Below, piece after piece: positions 54,675 to 63,507 of a stretch of 64,000 nt of DNA; the stretch's first letter is position 1; each line of letters opens with the position of its first letter. The position numbers and the translations under genes are program-made. The DNA is from Sulfuricurvum sp. GTDB lineage: Bacteria > Campylobacterota > Campylobacteria > Campylobacterales > Sulfurimonadaceae. The stretch is from assembly GCA_030694265.1 (NCBI GenBank), contig JAUXYP010000001.1:496001-560000 (forward strand), written 5' to 3'. The notes beneath the pieces were generated by a model. The model ran no database searches, was not told the DNA's origin, and saw nothing but the letters and a program-made list of their open reading frames with translations.

Positions 54675-55152
54675 GGATATACCACTGGGTGTCGGATATG
54701 CCTCTGACAAAGTGACCCTCAAAGACATGAATGATCAACCGTTTACCATCGGTGGGCAAAATGGTCACACACAGCTTATTATCTCTACACCTTTTGTCGA
54801 TGAGATGCTCATATCACAATTAAGACAACTGGATGAGTTGCTTGCACTAAACACATTTGTCATTGGAAAATCATTGGTCGTCGCTACCAAGGAACATCCT
54901 AACCCACAGCTCTCAGAGTGGAATTACGGTTATGACTATGATACGCAGTTCGGGGATTATTACGGTGTTCGACTGGGACAGGGAGAGCTTTGCGGAGAGT
55001 TTGCCAAAGCGCTGTTCATCGTATCCAAAGACGGAGCACTCTTTTACGATGAGATACCAAAAGACCTCAATGAACCTTTTTCGATGGAAAAAGCAATCAT
55101 CAAAATAGCCGCAGCAGTTGACTGCTATACAGGACATGGGTGTCACGGGTAA
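54637..55152 (+). CDS. Thiol-peroxidase-like (Tpx fold) protein lacking the usual peroxidatic Cys
   Basis: 171 residues. The pattern KVTLKDMNDQPFTIGGQNGHTQLIISTPFVDEMLISQLRQLDE follows Tpx-type peroxiredoxins, where a catalytic Cys normally stands in PSLDTPVC; here the place reads VDEMLIS, without Cys. The later ELCGEFAKALFIVSKDGALFYDEIP matches the Tpx core. A Cys remains in ELCGEF and another in YTGHGCHG. It may be a scaffold or use a different Cys. Start is TTG with an ATAGGAG site 6 bases upstream. It is in the nif-linked NifX-like operon. Confidence 0.68.
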   Translation: MQIIYNTSTLHLEDIPLGVGYASDKVTLKDMNDQPFTIGGQNGHTQLIISTPFVDEMLISQLRQLDELLALNTFVIGKSLVVATKEHPNPQLSEWNYGYDYDTQFGDYYGVRLGQGELCGEFAKALFIVSKDGALFYDEIPKDLNEPFSMEKAIIKIAAAVDCYTGHGCHG

Positions 55153-55205
55153 GGTCAAGGTTACACTTTGTATAATCTCCCTAAAAAGATTTAGGAATAG
55201 ATTAT

Positions 55206-55979
55206 ATGTCCCTCTTCCCTCTTGAAAAAGTCAAACTTCTACGAAAAGAACTCGCCACCAATCCTGTCTATGCCGCTGTATCGGATATGGACCATCTAAC
55301 CGCTTTTATGCAGCACCACGCTTACTCTGTTTGGGACTTTATGTCGCTTGTTAAATACCTCCAAAACGAATTTGCACCCGCAAAAACTCCATGGCTTCCA
55401 CACGGTGATGTACAGGTCAGACGATTTATCAATGAAATCGTCCTAGAAGAAGAATCAGACGAAGCACTCCCTGCCCAAGACGGCAGTGTCGTTTATACCA
55501 GCCATTTTGAGCTTTATCTCACGGCTATGGAAGAAGTGTCCAAAGGCAGCAGCACCGACATCAGAGATTTTGTCAATCTTGTCGCGACTACGTCATTAGA
55601 AAATGCTATGCAAAACTTCACGATACCACAACCTGCCAAAGAGTTTATGTCCACAACGTTTGGTTTTATAAACAGCGGCAAACCGCACGTCATCGCTGCC
55701 GCATTTGCACTGGGCAGAGAACACATCATCCCAGAGATGTTTCGGGCACTACTGGACACCATGAACATAACCAAAGATCAAGCGGCAGTGTTTCATTACT
55801 ATTTGGAGCGCCATATCCACCTAGATGCCGATCAACATGGACCGATGTCACTGCGGATGTTAGAGATTCTTTGTGATAACGATCCCGTAAAGATCGCAGA
55901 AGCCGAAGAAGCAGCTATCAATGCCGTAAAAGCACGAATCCGTTTTTGGGACGGAGTCTTATTGGCCATCAACAAATAA
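55206..55979 (+). CDS. DUF3050 (haem-oxygenase-like fold) protein
   Basis: 257 residues, helical. It has AFMQHHAYSVWDFMSLVKYLQ, NEIVLEEESDEALPA, SHFELYLTAMEEV and YLERHIHLDADQHGPMSLRMLE; the His/Glu placement matches DUF3050 and the wider haem-oxygenase-like di-iron oxidase/oxygenase superfamily. Substrate unknown. It follows the Tpx-like gene by 53 bases and may belong to the same nif-linked unit. Confidence 0.78.
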   Translation: MSLFPLEKVKLLRKELATNPVYAAVSDMDHLTAFMQHHAYSVWDFMSLVKYLQNEFAPAKTPWLPHGDVQVRRFINEIVLEEESDEALPAQDGSVVYTSHFELYLTAMEEVSKGSSTDIRDFVNLVATTSLENAMQNFTIPQPAKEFMSTTFGFINSGKPHVIAAAFALGREHIIPEMFRALLDTMNITKDQAAVFHYYLERHIHLDADQHGPMSLRMLEILCDNDPVKIAEAEEAAINAVKARIRFWDGVLLAINK

Positions 55980-56002
55980 CGCTCAAACTCTTTTTCACAC
56001 CC

Positions 56003-56027
56003 CTATAGGTGGCTAGAACACCTATAG
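56003..56027. repeat. Inverted repeat before the SIR2-clpPX operon
   Basis: CTATAGGTG and CACCTATAG are perfect 9-base arms around a 7-base loop. It could end the DUF3050 transcript or be a regulator site upstream of the nif-type promoter at 56054. There is no T-run. Confidence 0.5.
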
Positions 56028-56053
56028 ATATATCACCTCCTCATTCTCTACAA

Positions 56054-56067
56054 GAACACAAAATGCA
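56054..56067 (+). promoter_or_regulatory. Candidate nif sigma-54-like promoter, SIR2-clpPX
   Basis: GAAC-ACAAA-ATGCA on the plus strand, 32 bases before the SIR2-like ATG. It differs from the TTGCA consensus at one base. Confidence 0.5.
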
Positions 56068-56099
56068 ATCCTCTATCCAAAGTATCAAAAGGGATCAGA

Positions 56100-56930
56100 A
56101 TGGACAACATTATTGAAACAATAAAAAAAGAGATACGCAATCAAACCACTATCCCCTACTTCGGGCTAGGGGTATTTGAGGGTGTCATGACAAAAGAAGG
56201 TGAAGCCGTACCTCATGACAGTGATTCACTCATCCTTGCCATGAATGGCGGTCGTCCTATGGCACCACGGCTGATGTTTGAGTACTCACGTGCGGCAATG
56301 CACCTAGAACAGCGTCGTGGGGTTGAATACATGACACAGCTCATCAACCATATCTATACGAAACCGTTTGATCCAACACCGTTACATAAAGCTATCGTCG
56401 ACATGTTGCCACGCTATATCGTTGATACCAACCGTGATACCAAGTTCCAAGAGCTGTTGGCGTTTACACCGCATTGTCTACTCATCGGTAAATCACGTAT
56501 CATGGGTGATCTTAACCGTTATGAGACCTATGAATACGATGTAGAGAACCAAAAATACTTCCTAGTAGAAGATGAGGTACTCGATAACGCCAAAAGGATC
56601 CTCTTCAAACCGATGGGTTCACCCCTTCCTAATCCCACCTTTGTCATCTCCGATGCCGACTATGTCGATTGGCTCACTGAGGCAATGGGAGGATTTGCAG
56701 TACCAAAAGTACTAAAGACCTATCGAAAAGCAAAAAAATACCTCTTTTTAGGGACATCATTCGGTCACGATACGGACCGTATGGTTGCCAATGAGTTGAG
56801 CTTTGATCTCGAGGGCGGCTACGTTGTCACCGATGGACCACTGGGTAAAAAAGAGCAGAAGTTCATCGACAAACATCATATTGAAGTGATCAACATGTCA
56901 CTTCAAGAATTCATCCAATCATTTGTGTAA
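56100..56930 (+). CDS. SIR2-like protein, first gene of a nif-linked clpPX operon
   Basis: 276 residues. It resembles the SIR2_2-type fold: an N-terminal ETIKKEIRNQTTIPYFGLGVFEG glycine-containing loop, HCLLIGKSR in the middle and KYLFLGTSFGHDTDRMVANELSF near the end, where sirtuins have a nucleotide-binding GTS segment. I do not see the full deacetylase motif or zinc cysteines, so deacetylase activity is doubtful; NAD binding or hydrolysis is possible. It ends 9 bases before clpP and has a nif-type promoter candidate before it. Function unknown. Confidence 0.6.
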   Translation: MDNIIETIKKEIRNQTTIPYFGLGVFEGVMTKEGEAVPHDSDSLILAMNGGRPMAPRLMFEYSRAAMHLEQRRGVEYMTQLINHIYTKPFDPTPLHKAIVDMLPRYIVDTNRDTKFQELLAFTPHCLLIGKSRIMGDLNRYETYEYDVENQKYFLVEDEVLDNAKRILFKPMGSPLPNPTFVISDADYVDWLTEAMGGFAVPKVLKTYRKAKKYLFLGTSFGHDTDRMVANELSFDLEGGYVVTDGPLGKKEQKFIDKHHIEVINMSLQEFIQSFV

Positions 56931-56939
56931 GGAGCTAAA

Positions 56940-57533
56940 ATGCCATATCTACCTACTGTTAAAGATGTTTCACCACGCGGAGAACGCTATTTTGATCTGT
57001 TTTCCAAACTTTTAGGCGACCGTGTCATCGTTATCACCGAAGCGATCGATGATCATATGATGGGGATCATCGTCTCTCAACTGCTGTATTTAGAAGCGAT
57101 GGACTCCGATGAACCTATCCATATCTACATCAGTTCACCAGGCGGATCAGTGATGAGCGGCTTGGCCATATTAGATACTATGAACCTGATTAACGCACCT
57201 GTTTACACCTATGCTATGGGGCTTGTCGCCTCTATGGCGGCTGTTTTGTTCACCTGCGGTGAAAAGGGTCATCGCTACATGCTCCCTAATGCAGAAGTAA
57301 TGATCCATCAGCCCTTGGGCGGTTATTCAGGACAAGCCAGTGATATAGAGATCCATACGAAACATATCCTCAATCTCAAACGCAGACTCTATGCTATCTT
57401 GGCAAATGCTACTGGTAAAAGTGCGAAGATCATCGAGAAAGAGTCCGACCGTGACAACTACATGGAAGCAGAGGCTGCCATCGAGTTTGGCTTGGCAGAC
57501 AAGATCTTGACAAAATTTAGTGCAAAGGATTGA
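56940..57533 (+). CDS. clpP: ATP-dependent Clp protease proteolytic subunit, nif-region copy
   Basis: Serine peptidase ring of ClpXP. 197 residues, normal length. Catalytic Ser in GLVASMAAVLF (housekeeping ClpP usually reads GQAASM), His in EVMIHQPLGGYSGQASDI, and Asp in the ESDRDNYMEAEAA stretch. It is 9 bases after the SIR2-like gene; the clpX start lies 2 bases past its stop. Its place in the nif region suggests a second, specialised copy; whether another clpP exists elsewhere cannot be seen here. Confidence 0.95.
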   Translation: MPYLPTVKDVSPRGERYFDLFSKLLGDRVIVITEAIDDHMMGIIVSQLLYLEAMDSDEPIHIYISSPGGSVMSGLAILDTMNLINAPVYTYAMGLVASMAAVLFTCGEKGHRYMLPNAEVMIHQPLGGYSGQASDIEIHTKHILNLKRRLYAILANATGKSAKIIEKESDRDNYMEAEAAIEFGLADKILTKFSAKD

Positions 57534-57535
57534 AG

Positions 57536-58750
57536 ATGAGTACCGAAAAAACCTGCTCATTTTGCGGACGCCCTCAAAGCGAAGTCAAAAAAATGTTCTC
57601 TTCAGAGACAACCAACATCTGTAACGAATGTGTCACCACCTGTTCTGCCATATTGCAAAAAGAGGTGCGCTACGAACAGCGTTCACAGATGCAGCAACAG
57701 CTCCCTACTCCCGAGAAGATCGTCGAGTTTTTGGACAAATACATCATTGGTCAAGAAGATGCGAAAAAAGTGCTCGCCGTTGCGTTGTACAACCACTACA
57801 AACGTATCGAAAATCCGGTTTACAATAATGTTGAACTGGAAAAAAGCAACATCCTTCTACTGGGACCTACGGGTAGCGGTAAGACATTGCTTGCCAAATC
57901 ACTCTCCAAGATCATGCAAGTCCCTTTTGCCGTTGCGGATGCGACTGCATTGACCGAGGCAGGATATGTGGGTGAAGACGTCGAGAGTATCCTCTCTAGG
58001 CTACTTGCTGCGGCAAACTATGACATCGAGTTGGCACAGCGCGGTATCATCTACATCGATGAGATCGACAAGATCGCCCGTAAATCAGAGTCATCCACCA
58101 TGGGTCGTGATGTATCGGGTGAAGGGGTACAGCAAGGACTTCTCAAAATACTCGAGGGTGCAGAGGTCTATGTCCCTGTAAAAGGGAGCCGTAAGAACTC
58201 CACGACAGAGACGGTTTTGTTTAACACCACTCATGTCTTATTCGTCTGTGGTGGTGCTTTTGTCGGACTTGTACCTGATACTCATACTAAAAAATCCAAC
58301 AAAGTCGGATTTGGAAAAATGAACACGTCAATCGAGGTCAAAACTAAAAAGATAGATGCCAAGGCACTCGTACAGTTTGGTTTGATCCCTGAAATGATCG
58401 GTCGTATTCCCGTCATCGCTCAGCTCAAAGAGCTCAGTAAAGACCAAATGGTCCAAATCCTCCAAGAGCCAGATAATGCGCTGATCAAACAGTATCAAGC
58501 GCTCTTTGATATGGATGGTATTCAACTGAACTTTGATCCAAAAGCTCTCGATGCCGTTGCCCAAAAAGCGATCGATCACGGTGTCGGTGCTAGAGGATTG
58601 CGCAGTATCATCGAAGAGGCTATGTTACCGCTACAGTTTAGCTGTCCATCGAAAAAAGATCTACAAAGTGTCACTATTACCGAAGCGGTCATTGAAGACC
58701 CAACCCAAGAACCAATCTACGTCTACAAAGAAGAACACGCGGAAGCATAA
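57536..58750 (+). CDS. clpX: ATP-dependent Clp protease ATP-binding subunit ClpX, nif-region copy
   Basis: AAA+ unfoldase of ClpXP, about 404 residues. Zinc-binding domain CSFCGR and CNECVTTC at the N-terminus, Walker [15 protein letters not shown], Walker [14 protein letters not shown], sensor [11 protein letters not shown], and [17 protein letters not shown]. The ClpP-docking IGF loop is present as VGFGKMN. I chose the ATG at 57536 because the TTG at 57530 lies inside clpP and an AAAGGA precedes. ClpX2 in Azotobacter influences NifB and NifEN levels, so a nif role is plausible. Confidence 0.95.
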   Translation: MSTEKTCSFCGRPQSEVKKMFSSETTNICNECVTTCSAILQKEVRYEQRSQMQQQLPTPEKIVEFLDKYIIGQEDAKKVLAVALYNHYKRIENPVYNNVELEKSNILLLGPTGSGKTLLAKSLSKIMQVPFAVADATALTEAGYVGEDVESILSRLLAAANYDIELAQRGIIYIDEIDKIARKSESSTMGRDVSGEGVQQGLLKILEGAEVYVPVKGSRKNSTTETVLFNTTHVLFVCGGAFVGLVPDTHTKKSNKVGFGKMNTSIEVKTKKIDAKALVQFGLIPEMIGRIPVIAQLKELSKDQMVQILQEPDNALIKQYQALFDMDGIQLNFDPKALDAVAQKAIDHGVGARGLRSIIEEAMLPLQFSCPSKKDLQSVTITEAVIEDPTQEPIYVYKEEHAEA

Positions 58751-58777
58751 GACTTCTGCTATTCTTCTAAAAACTTT

Positions 58778-58836
58778 CCGTTCGTGGTGAGCTTGTCGAA
58801 CCATAAATAACCCTTCGACAAGCTCAGGGCGAACGG
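58778..58836. repeat. REP-like imperfect palindrome after clpX
   Basis: The arms CCGTTCG/CGAACGG and TGAGCTTGTCGAA/TTCGACAAGCTCA pair to 20 bp with a 3x3 internal mismatch around a 13-base loop. The TTCGACAAGCTCAGGGCGAACGG-type word is familiar from interspersed palindromic repeats in many bacteria. It may also act as clpX terminator. Confidence 0.7.
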
Positions 58837-58874
58837 TAAATCTTATAACAAATCTCCCCTCCTAAAATATCCGT

Positions 58875-58903
58875 TTGACATTCCCATTTAGAAGATATAT
58901 AAT
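58875..58903 (+). promoter_or_regulatory. Consensus vegetative promoter of the relB-yafQ module
   Basis: TTGACA at 58875-58880 and TATAAT at 58898-58903, separated by exactly 17 bases. It is the only textbook -35/-10 pair I noticed among the promoters examined here. The start of relB is 33 bases after the -10. Confidence 0.75.
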
Positions 58904-58916
58904 ACTATAGTATTAT
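58899..58916. promoter_or_regulatory. Palindromic operator overlapping the relB -10 box
   Basis: ATAATACTATAGTATTAT is a perfect 18-base palindrome covering the -10 and probable start of transcription. Such sites are bound by RelB/DinJ-type antitoxins for autoregulation, so this is the likely operator. Confidence 0.7.
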
Positions 58917-58935
58917 TTTAATTCGGAGGTCTACC

Positions 58936-59181
58936 ATGCGCCAGACTACCAGCATCAAACTCGATCCGACAGTAAAGCAAGAAGCCCAAAAAGTGTTCAA
59001 TGAACTCGGTCTTTCACTCGGTGAAGCAGTTAATTTATTTTTGAATCAAGTGCGTCTTCGCAAAGGAATCCCTTTCGACATCGAAATTCCAAACGAAGAG
59101 ACACAACAAGTCTTTAGAGAAATTTTAGCAGGTCAAAATATCGAAGATTTTTCCATCGAAGAACTAAAACGTCATGGCTAA
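58936..59181 (+). CDS. relB: RelB/DinJ-family antitoxin
   Basis: 81 residues. The N-terminal ribbon-helix-helix is RQTTSIKLDPTVKQEAQKVFNELGLSLGEAVNLFLNQVRLRKGIPFDI, nearly the family consensus, and the C-terminus (EDFSIEELKRHG) should wrap the toxin. It dimerises on the palindrome overlapping its promoter. It overlaps the toxin gene by 8 bases. The start has CGGAGG upstream. Confidence 0.92.
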   Translation: MRQTTSIKLDPTVKQEAQKVFNELGLSLGEAVNLFLNQVRLRKGIPFDIEIPNEETQQVFREILAGQNIEDFSIEELKRHG

Positions 59182-59443
59182 ACTGCGCCGTCACAAAGAA
59201 TTTTTAAAAGACTACGCAACAGTACGCCTCACCGACACCCAGTTTGAAAAACTGATCTCGTTTCTTAACCATCTCAAAGAAGAGATTAAACTTCCACCCG
59301 AAGCAAAAGACCATGCACTCAAAGGTGACTGGAAAGGTTTCAGAGAATGTCATCTTGGAGGTGATACCTTGCTCGTCTACACTATCGACAGTGATACTAT
59401 AATATTGGCACGAATCGGCACACATAGCCAATTATTTGGCTAA
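59174..59443 (+). CDS. yafQ: YafQ-family mRNA interferase toxin
   Basis: 89 residues, RelE/ParE superfamily. It has KFLKDY-like start (as read, RHKEFLKDYATVR), DHALKGDWKGFRECHLGGDTLLVYTIDSD and RIGTHSQLFG; the histidines in DHALKG, ECHLGGD and GTHSQLF match the catalytic residues of YafQ. It cuts mRNA on the ribosome. Together with relB it forms a complete type II toxin-antitoxin module inserted between clpX and nifS. Confidence 0.92.
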   Translation: MAKLRRHKEFLKDYATVRLTDTQFEKLISFLNHLKEEIKLPPEAKDHALKGDWKGFRECHLGGDTLLVYTIDSDTIILARIGTHSQLFG

Positions 59444-59469
59444 TCAAGAGTACACACAAGAGAGAGGCT

Positions 59470-60642
59470 TCATATTTCTTTCACTCTTCTTATCTCAAAT
59501 TCTTTATTCGTATCAATTATAAATTCACCATTTGTTATATCAAGCCATTCTTCAATATATTTAAAAAGTTGCAATATATTTTCAGAATATTCATCATAAT
59601 AATATGGATTTAGTTTGAAATAATATAGTTGTTTTTCAATCTTCATTTTTTCAATAAAGTCACCAAAATCAATTACTCTACCTTGAATCTTATCAATTGA
59701 TTCTAATAATAAGTATCCATTTTTGTCATTGTTAGGGTTCATGTCTGGTCCATATACGACTTTACATGTTTTATTTTTTTTATTTGTAGCTATGAATAAA
59801 CTTGGGGAGGTTCGTACGCTATTCAATTTTTCAAAACTTCCAATCCATCGAATAATTTTGATTAATGGTGAAATAACATCTTTATCATAATGACTTGAAG
59901 AAAGTGCCTTATCTACTAATTCTCTTATTTCATCTTCTATTTTTAGATATCGTTTAAATATTTGAAATCCAATGTATGTGTTTTCCTCAACAAGTTTTTT
60001 TATTTCATGAGATTCTAAATTAAATAAATCATTAATAGATTCTAATGTTTTGTATCCTGTATATCCAAATAAAATTTTGGCAATATGACTTAGTAATCGC
60101 AATATTTTAGTATCAATTTGAACTTTAAAATAATCTTGTACTTCATTATCCATCAAACCTTTTTGATATAGTTGCTCAACAGTCCACTGTATAGTTTTAG
60201 ACAATTTAATAATTTCATTTTTTTTACTATTTTCATTCAAAGAATAAGTCAAAATTCTTTTTTGTCTTAAATCAAATGGTAAATCTTCAATTTTTCCATA
60301 ATCCGTGTTGTAAATACAAATAATTTTTTCTGATCCTAATGAACTAAAAGCAAATCCTAATTCAAATAAAACATTTGGGTTAGAAGTTTTTCTATCAGAT
60401 GAATCTTTGTTTATGATTGAAATGTCAGCTATAAAAATCGTGCTCTTTCTAATCTTTTGAAATATTGTATCTACTATTTCAGGTGTCCCGATAATACCGT
60501 TTGTATCTTTATCAAATGAAAGTTCAAGTTTAAAACTATCTTGAAAATTTTCAAGAGCTTTTTTAATAGAATCTTCAATTACATTGCGATTAGTATTATT
60601 AGGTAAATCAGATTGCCATGAGTAAAAAATTGTCCGTTTCAA
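59470..60642 (-). CDS. TIR-like nucleotide-binding domain protein, possible defence effector
   Basis: 390 residues. Residues 1-160 have a TIR-like flavodoxin-type fold: TIFYSWQSDLPNNTNRNVI, SFDKDTNGIIGTPEIVDTIFQKIRKSTIFIADISI, NPNVLFELGFAFSSLG, IICIYN and LPFDLRQKRILTYSL. The Glu of LFELGFA is the position of the TIR catalytic Glu. The C-terminal 230 residues are helical and unassigned. TIR-like proteins often act as NAD-consuming or signalling effectors in phage defence. It is visibly more AT-rich than nif neighbours and sits against a toxin-antitoxin pair, so it was probably acquired. Confidence 0.6.
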   Translation of the reverse strand: MKRTIFYSWQSDLPNNTNRNVIEDSIKKALENFQDSFKLELSFDKDTNGIIGTPEIVDTIFQKIRKSTIFIADISIINKDSSDRKTSNPNVLFELGFAFSSLGSEKIICIYNTDYGKIEDLPFDLRQKRILTYSLNENSKKNEIIKLSKTIQWTVEQLYQKGLMDNEVQDYFKVQIDTKILRLLSHIAKILFGYTGYKTLESINDLFNLESHEIKKLVEENTYIGFQIFKRYLKIEDEIRELVDKALSSSHYDKDVISPLIKIIRWIGSFEKLNSVRTSPSLFIATNKKNKTCKVVYGPDMNPNNDKNGYLLLESIDKIQGRVIDFGDFIEKMKIEKQLYYFKLNPYYYDEYSENILQLFKYIEEWLDITNGEFIIDTNKEFEIRRVKEI

Positions 60643-60739
60643 AATAACCCTTTTATTAAAATGAAATATTACATCAAGGTCAGTTAGAAGTTATCATTGT
60701 ATAACGATTATGTATTTTAGTACATTTCACATTCCTCTC

Positions 60740-60753
60740 GAACAAATCTTGCA
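60740..60753 (+). promoter_or_regulatory. Candidate nif sigma-54-like promoter, nifS
   Basis: GAAC-AAATC-TTGCA on the plus strand, 37 bases before the nifS ATG. The base before GAAC is C, so the first G of GG is again missing. Confidence 0.55.
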
Positions 60754-60781
60754 TTCTTTCTCATAATAACCTACATTATGA

Positions 60782-61975
<1,194 letters not shown>

Positions 61976-61988
61976 TTCCCTCTTCTGA

Positions 61989-62330
61989 CTAAAGTGTATT
62001 TTGAGCAATAAGAAGTGAGATACGTACCGAAGATTTGAATGCTTTCATACGATTTTGAGTGATGATATCCATCGCCATTTCACGTTGTTTTTTTATACGA
62101 TTATTGAGATCAGGAGCAGGTATTCTACGTGCCTCACGAATCAAATCATGAACACTCTTATCAAATATTGAACTTTCATAAATGGGCAGTACATCATACA
62201 GTGACATGAAAACAGCACGCTGCTCTTCGTCCATTTTACAGGAGTTATCACTGATTTTCAATGCGACTGTAACTGCACAATCACGTTCAAAGGTGTCGAG
62301 TTTAGCGGCAACTTTGACGAAAGGATTCAT
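61989..62330 (-). CDS. Hypothetical helical protein, nif-linked, 113 aa
   Basis: Helical protein with two cysteines (FERDCAVTVALKISDNSCKMDEEQR). It begins MNPFVKVAAKLDTF and has a basic stretch RIKKQREMAMDI. I do not recognise it. It starts 2 bases after the ferredoxin stop on the same strand, as last gene of the Mop-ferredoxin-NifX-ferredoxin unit, and converges on nifS. Confidence 0.6.
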   Translation of the reverse strand: MNPFVKVAAKLDTFERDCAVTVALKISDNSCKMDEEQRAVFMSLYDVLPIYESSIFDKSVHDLIREARRIPAPDLNNRIKKQREMAMDIITQNRMKAFKSSVRISLLIAQNTL

Positions 62331-62332
62331 CT

Positions 62333-62728
62333 TTACCCTACTTCTACCAGTTCATCAGGCTCTTCTTGGACAATTTTGCCAACGCCACGATCTTCATTTA
62401 GGATGTCTTTACGGTATTTTTTTTCTCTGAATTCCGGAGATTTAGGTATACCGTTTTTCTCACTGAGTTTATAGACCTCAGTGTTGAGATAATGTCCATC
62501 GAACTCTTTTGTATACGGCATATCCCACGTGATACATCCGATACTTGGACAAATAGCCGCACATTGTGGATCATCATAGACACCGACACACTCGATACAC
62601 TTTTCAGGTTGTACATAATAGCGGTTATTCCCCATAGGATTATTGCTATCATCTACAATCGCATTGACGGGACATTGTTGCAAACAAGCATCACACGTGA
62701 TGCACGTATCATCTATAATTACTGACAT
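62333..62728 (-). CDS. 2[4Fe-4S] ferredoxin, nif-linked (downstream copy)
   Basis: 131 residues. First cluster: CITCDACLQQCPVNAI; second: CIECVGVYDDPQCAAICPSIGCI, with the longer spacing between Cys 2 and 3 of the Allochromatium-type (FdxN-like) ferredoxins. A C-terminal tail of about 60 residues continues past the cluster domain. It probably carries low-potential electrons to nitrogenase or to NifB. It lies 3 bases after nifX and is similar to the ferredoxin at 63122. Confidence 0.88.
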   Translation of the reverse strand: MSVIIDDTCITCDACLQQCPVNAIVDDSNNPMGNNRYYVQPEKCIECVGVYDDPQCAAICPSIGCITWDMPYTKEFDGHYLNTEVYKLSEKNGIPKSPEFREKKYRKDILNEDRGVGKIVQEEPDELVEVG

Positions 62729-62731
62729 TGT

Positions 62732-63112
62732 TTATTCCTTATCTTTTGTTGTGTGGACAATTCGAAGAAGCCACGGAGGAGGATTACCCAGCAACAATGC
62801 TTGAAGCTTTACGATTGCTTCATCAATTCGCTCATTCTCCGCTGCACGCATAGGATAAATCTTAGAGGCGAGAACCATTTTGGAAGCTGTAGGACCGATT
62901 TGAGAGCAGTACATAATGTCTGCTTCTTTTACAGTACCGATCTTATAGGCCAATTTTTCATGTTCATCTTCGATCGCATCTTGTGAACTGTCGAGTTTTT
63001 TTAGATACTCGGCATCGCCTTCACTGACACGGTACAGATCAAAACTTTTTGACCAACCAAAATGCTCATTTACATGAACTCCGTCTGATGAAGCAAACGC
63101 GATAAGCATCAT
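62732..63112 (-). CDS. nifX: NifX, FeMo-cofactor precursor carrier
   Basis: 126 residues of the dinitrogenase Fe-Mo-cofactor domain: MMLIAFASSDGVHVNEHFGWSKSFDLYRV at the N-terminus with the HFGxxxxF pattern, then DIMYCSQIGPTASKMVLASKIYPMRA. It can carry NifB-co or VK-cluster between NifB and NifEN. It lies between two ferredoxin genes in the leftward unit. NifEN, the usual partner, is not in view. Confidence 0.88.
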   Translation of the reverse strand: MMLIAFASSDGVHVNEHFGWSKSFDLYRVSEGDAEYLKKLDSSQDAIEDEHEKLAYKIGTVKEADIMYCSQIGPTASKMVLASKIYPMRAAENERIDEAIVKLQALLLGNPPPWLLRIVHTTKDKE

Positions 63113-63121
63113 AAATCCTTT

Positions 63122-63496
63122 TTATACCGCTACAGCTTCTCTAGCTTGGCGCATCTCATCAGAGATATCATCTCTAAATGTTTGCGGTGCCACTTCAGGA
63201 GACAATAGACCCCGTTTTTTGCTAGAGCTGATGACATAATCACTGCTGTTGACATAGTAATCATTATGTTCAGCCGTGTACGGCATATCCCAAACAATAC
63301 ACTCTTCTGTCGGACACGCTGCAGCACATGCTGGTGTTGACGCATGTTCGACACATTCAATACATTTTTCAGGTTTAACATAAGTGTATTCCCAATCACC
63401 GCGAGGGGAATCATCCACGCTTGCAATCGCACCTACTGGACATTCATCGATACATGCATCACAGTTGATGCATAGGTCTGTAATCATAACTGCCAT
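63122..63496 (-). CDS. 2[4Fe-4S] ferredoxin, nif-linked (upstream copy)
   Basis: 124 residues. First cluster CINCDACIDECPVGAI; second CIECVEHASTPACAAACPTEECI with an insertion of the Alvin type. The C-terminal tail of about 60 residues includes ISDEMRQAREAVAV. I chose the ATG at 63496 because an AAGGAG site lies 8 bases upstream; the track start adds 14 residues that overlap the Mop gene. It is a paralogue of the 62333 ferredoxin (shared WDMPYT and tail). Confidence 0.88.
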   Translation of the reverse strand: MAVMITDLCINCDACIDECPVGAIASVDDSPRGDWEYTYVKPEKCIECVEHASTPACAAACPTEECIVWDMPYTAEHNDYYVNSSDYVISSSKKRGLLSPEVAPQTFRDDISDEMRQAREAVAV

Positions 63497-63507
63497 AATA
63501 AAACTCC

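Noticed and set aside
57628-58181. Overlapping plus-strand ORFs of 66, 107 and 71 aa within clpX
   Set aside because: Shadow frames of clpX, with Arg/Ser-rich composition and no ribosome-binding sites.
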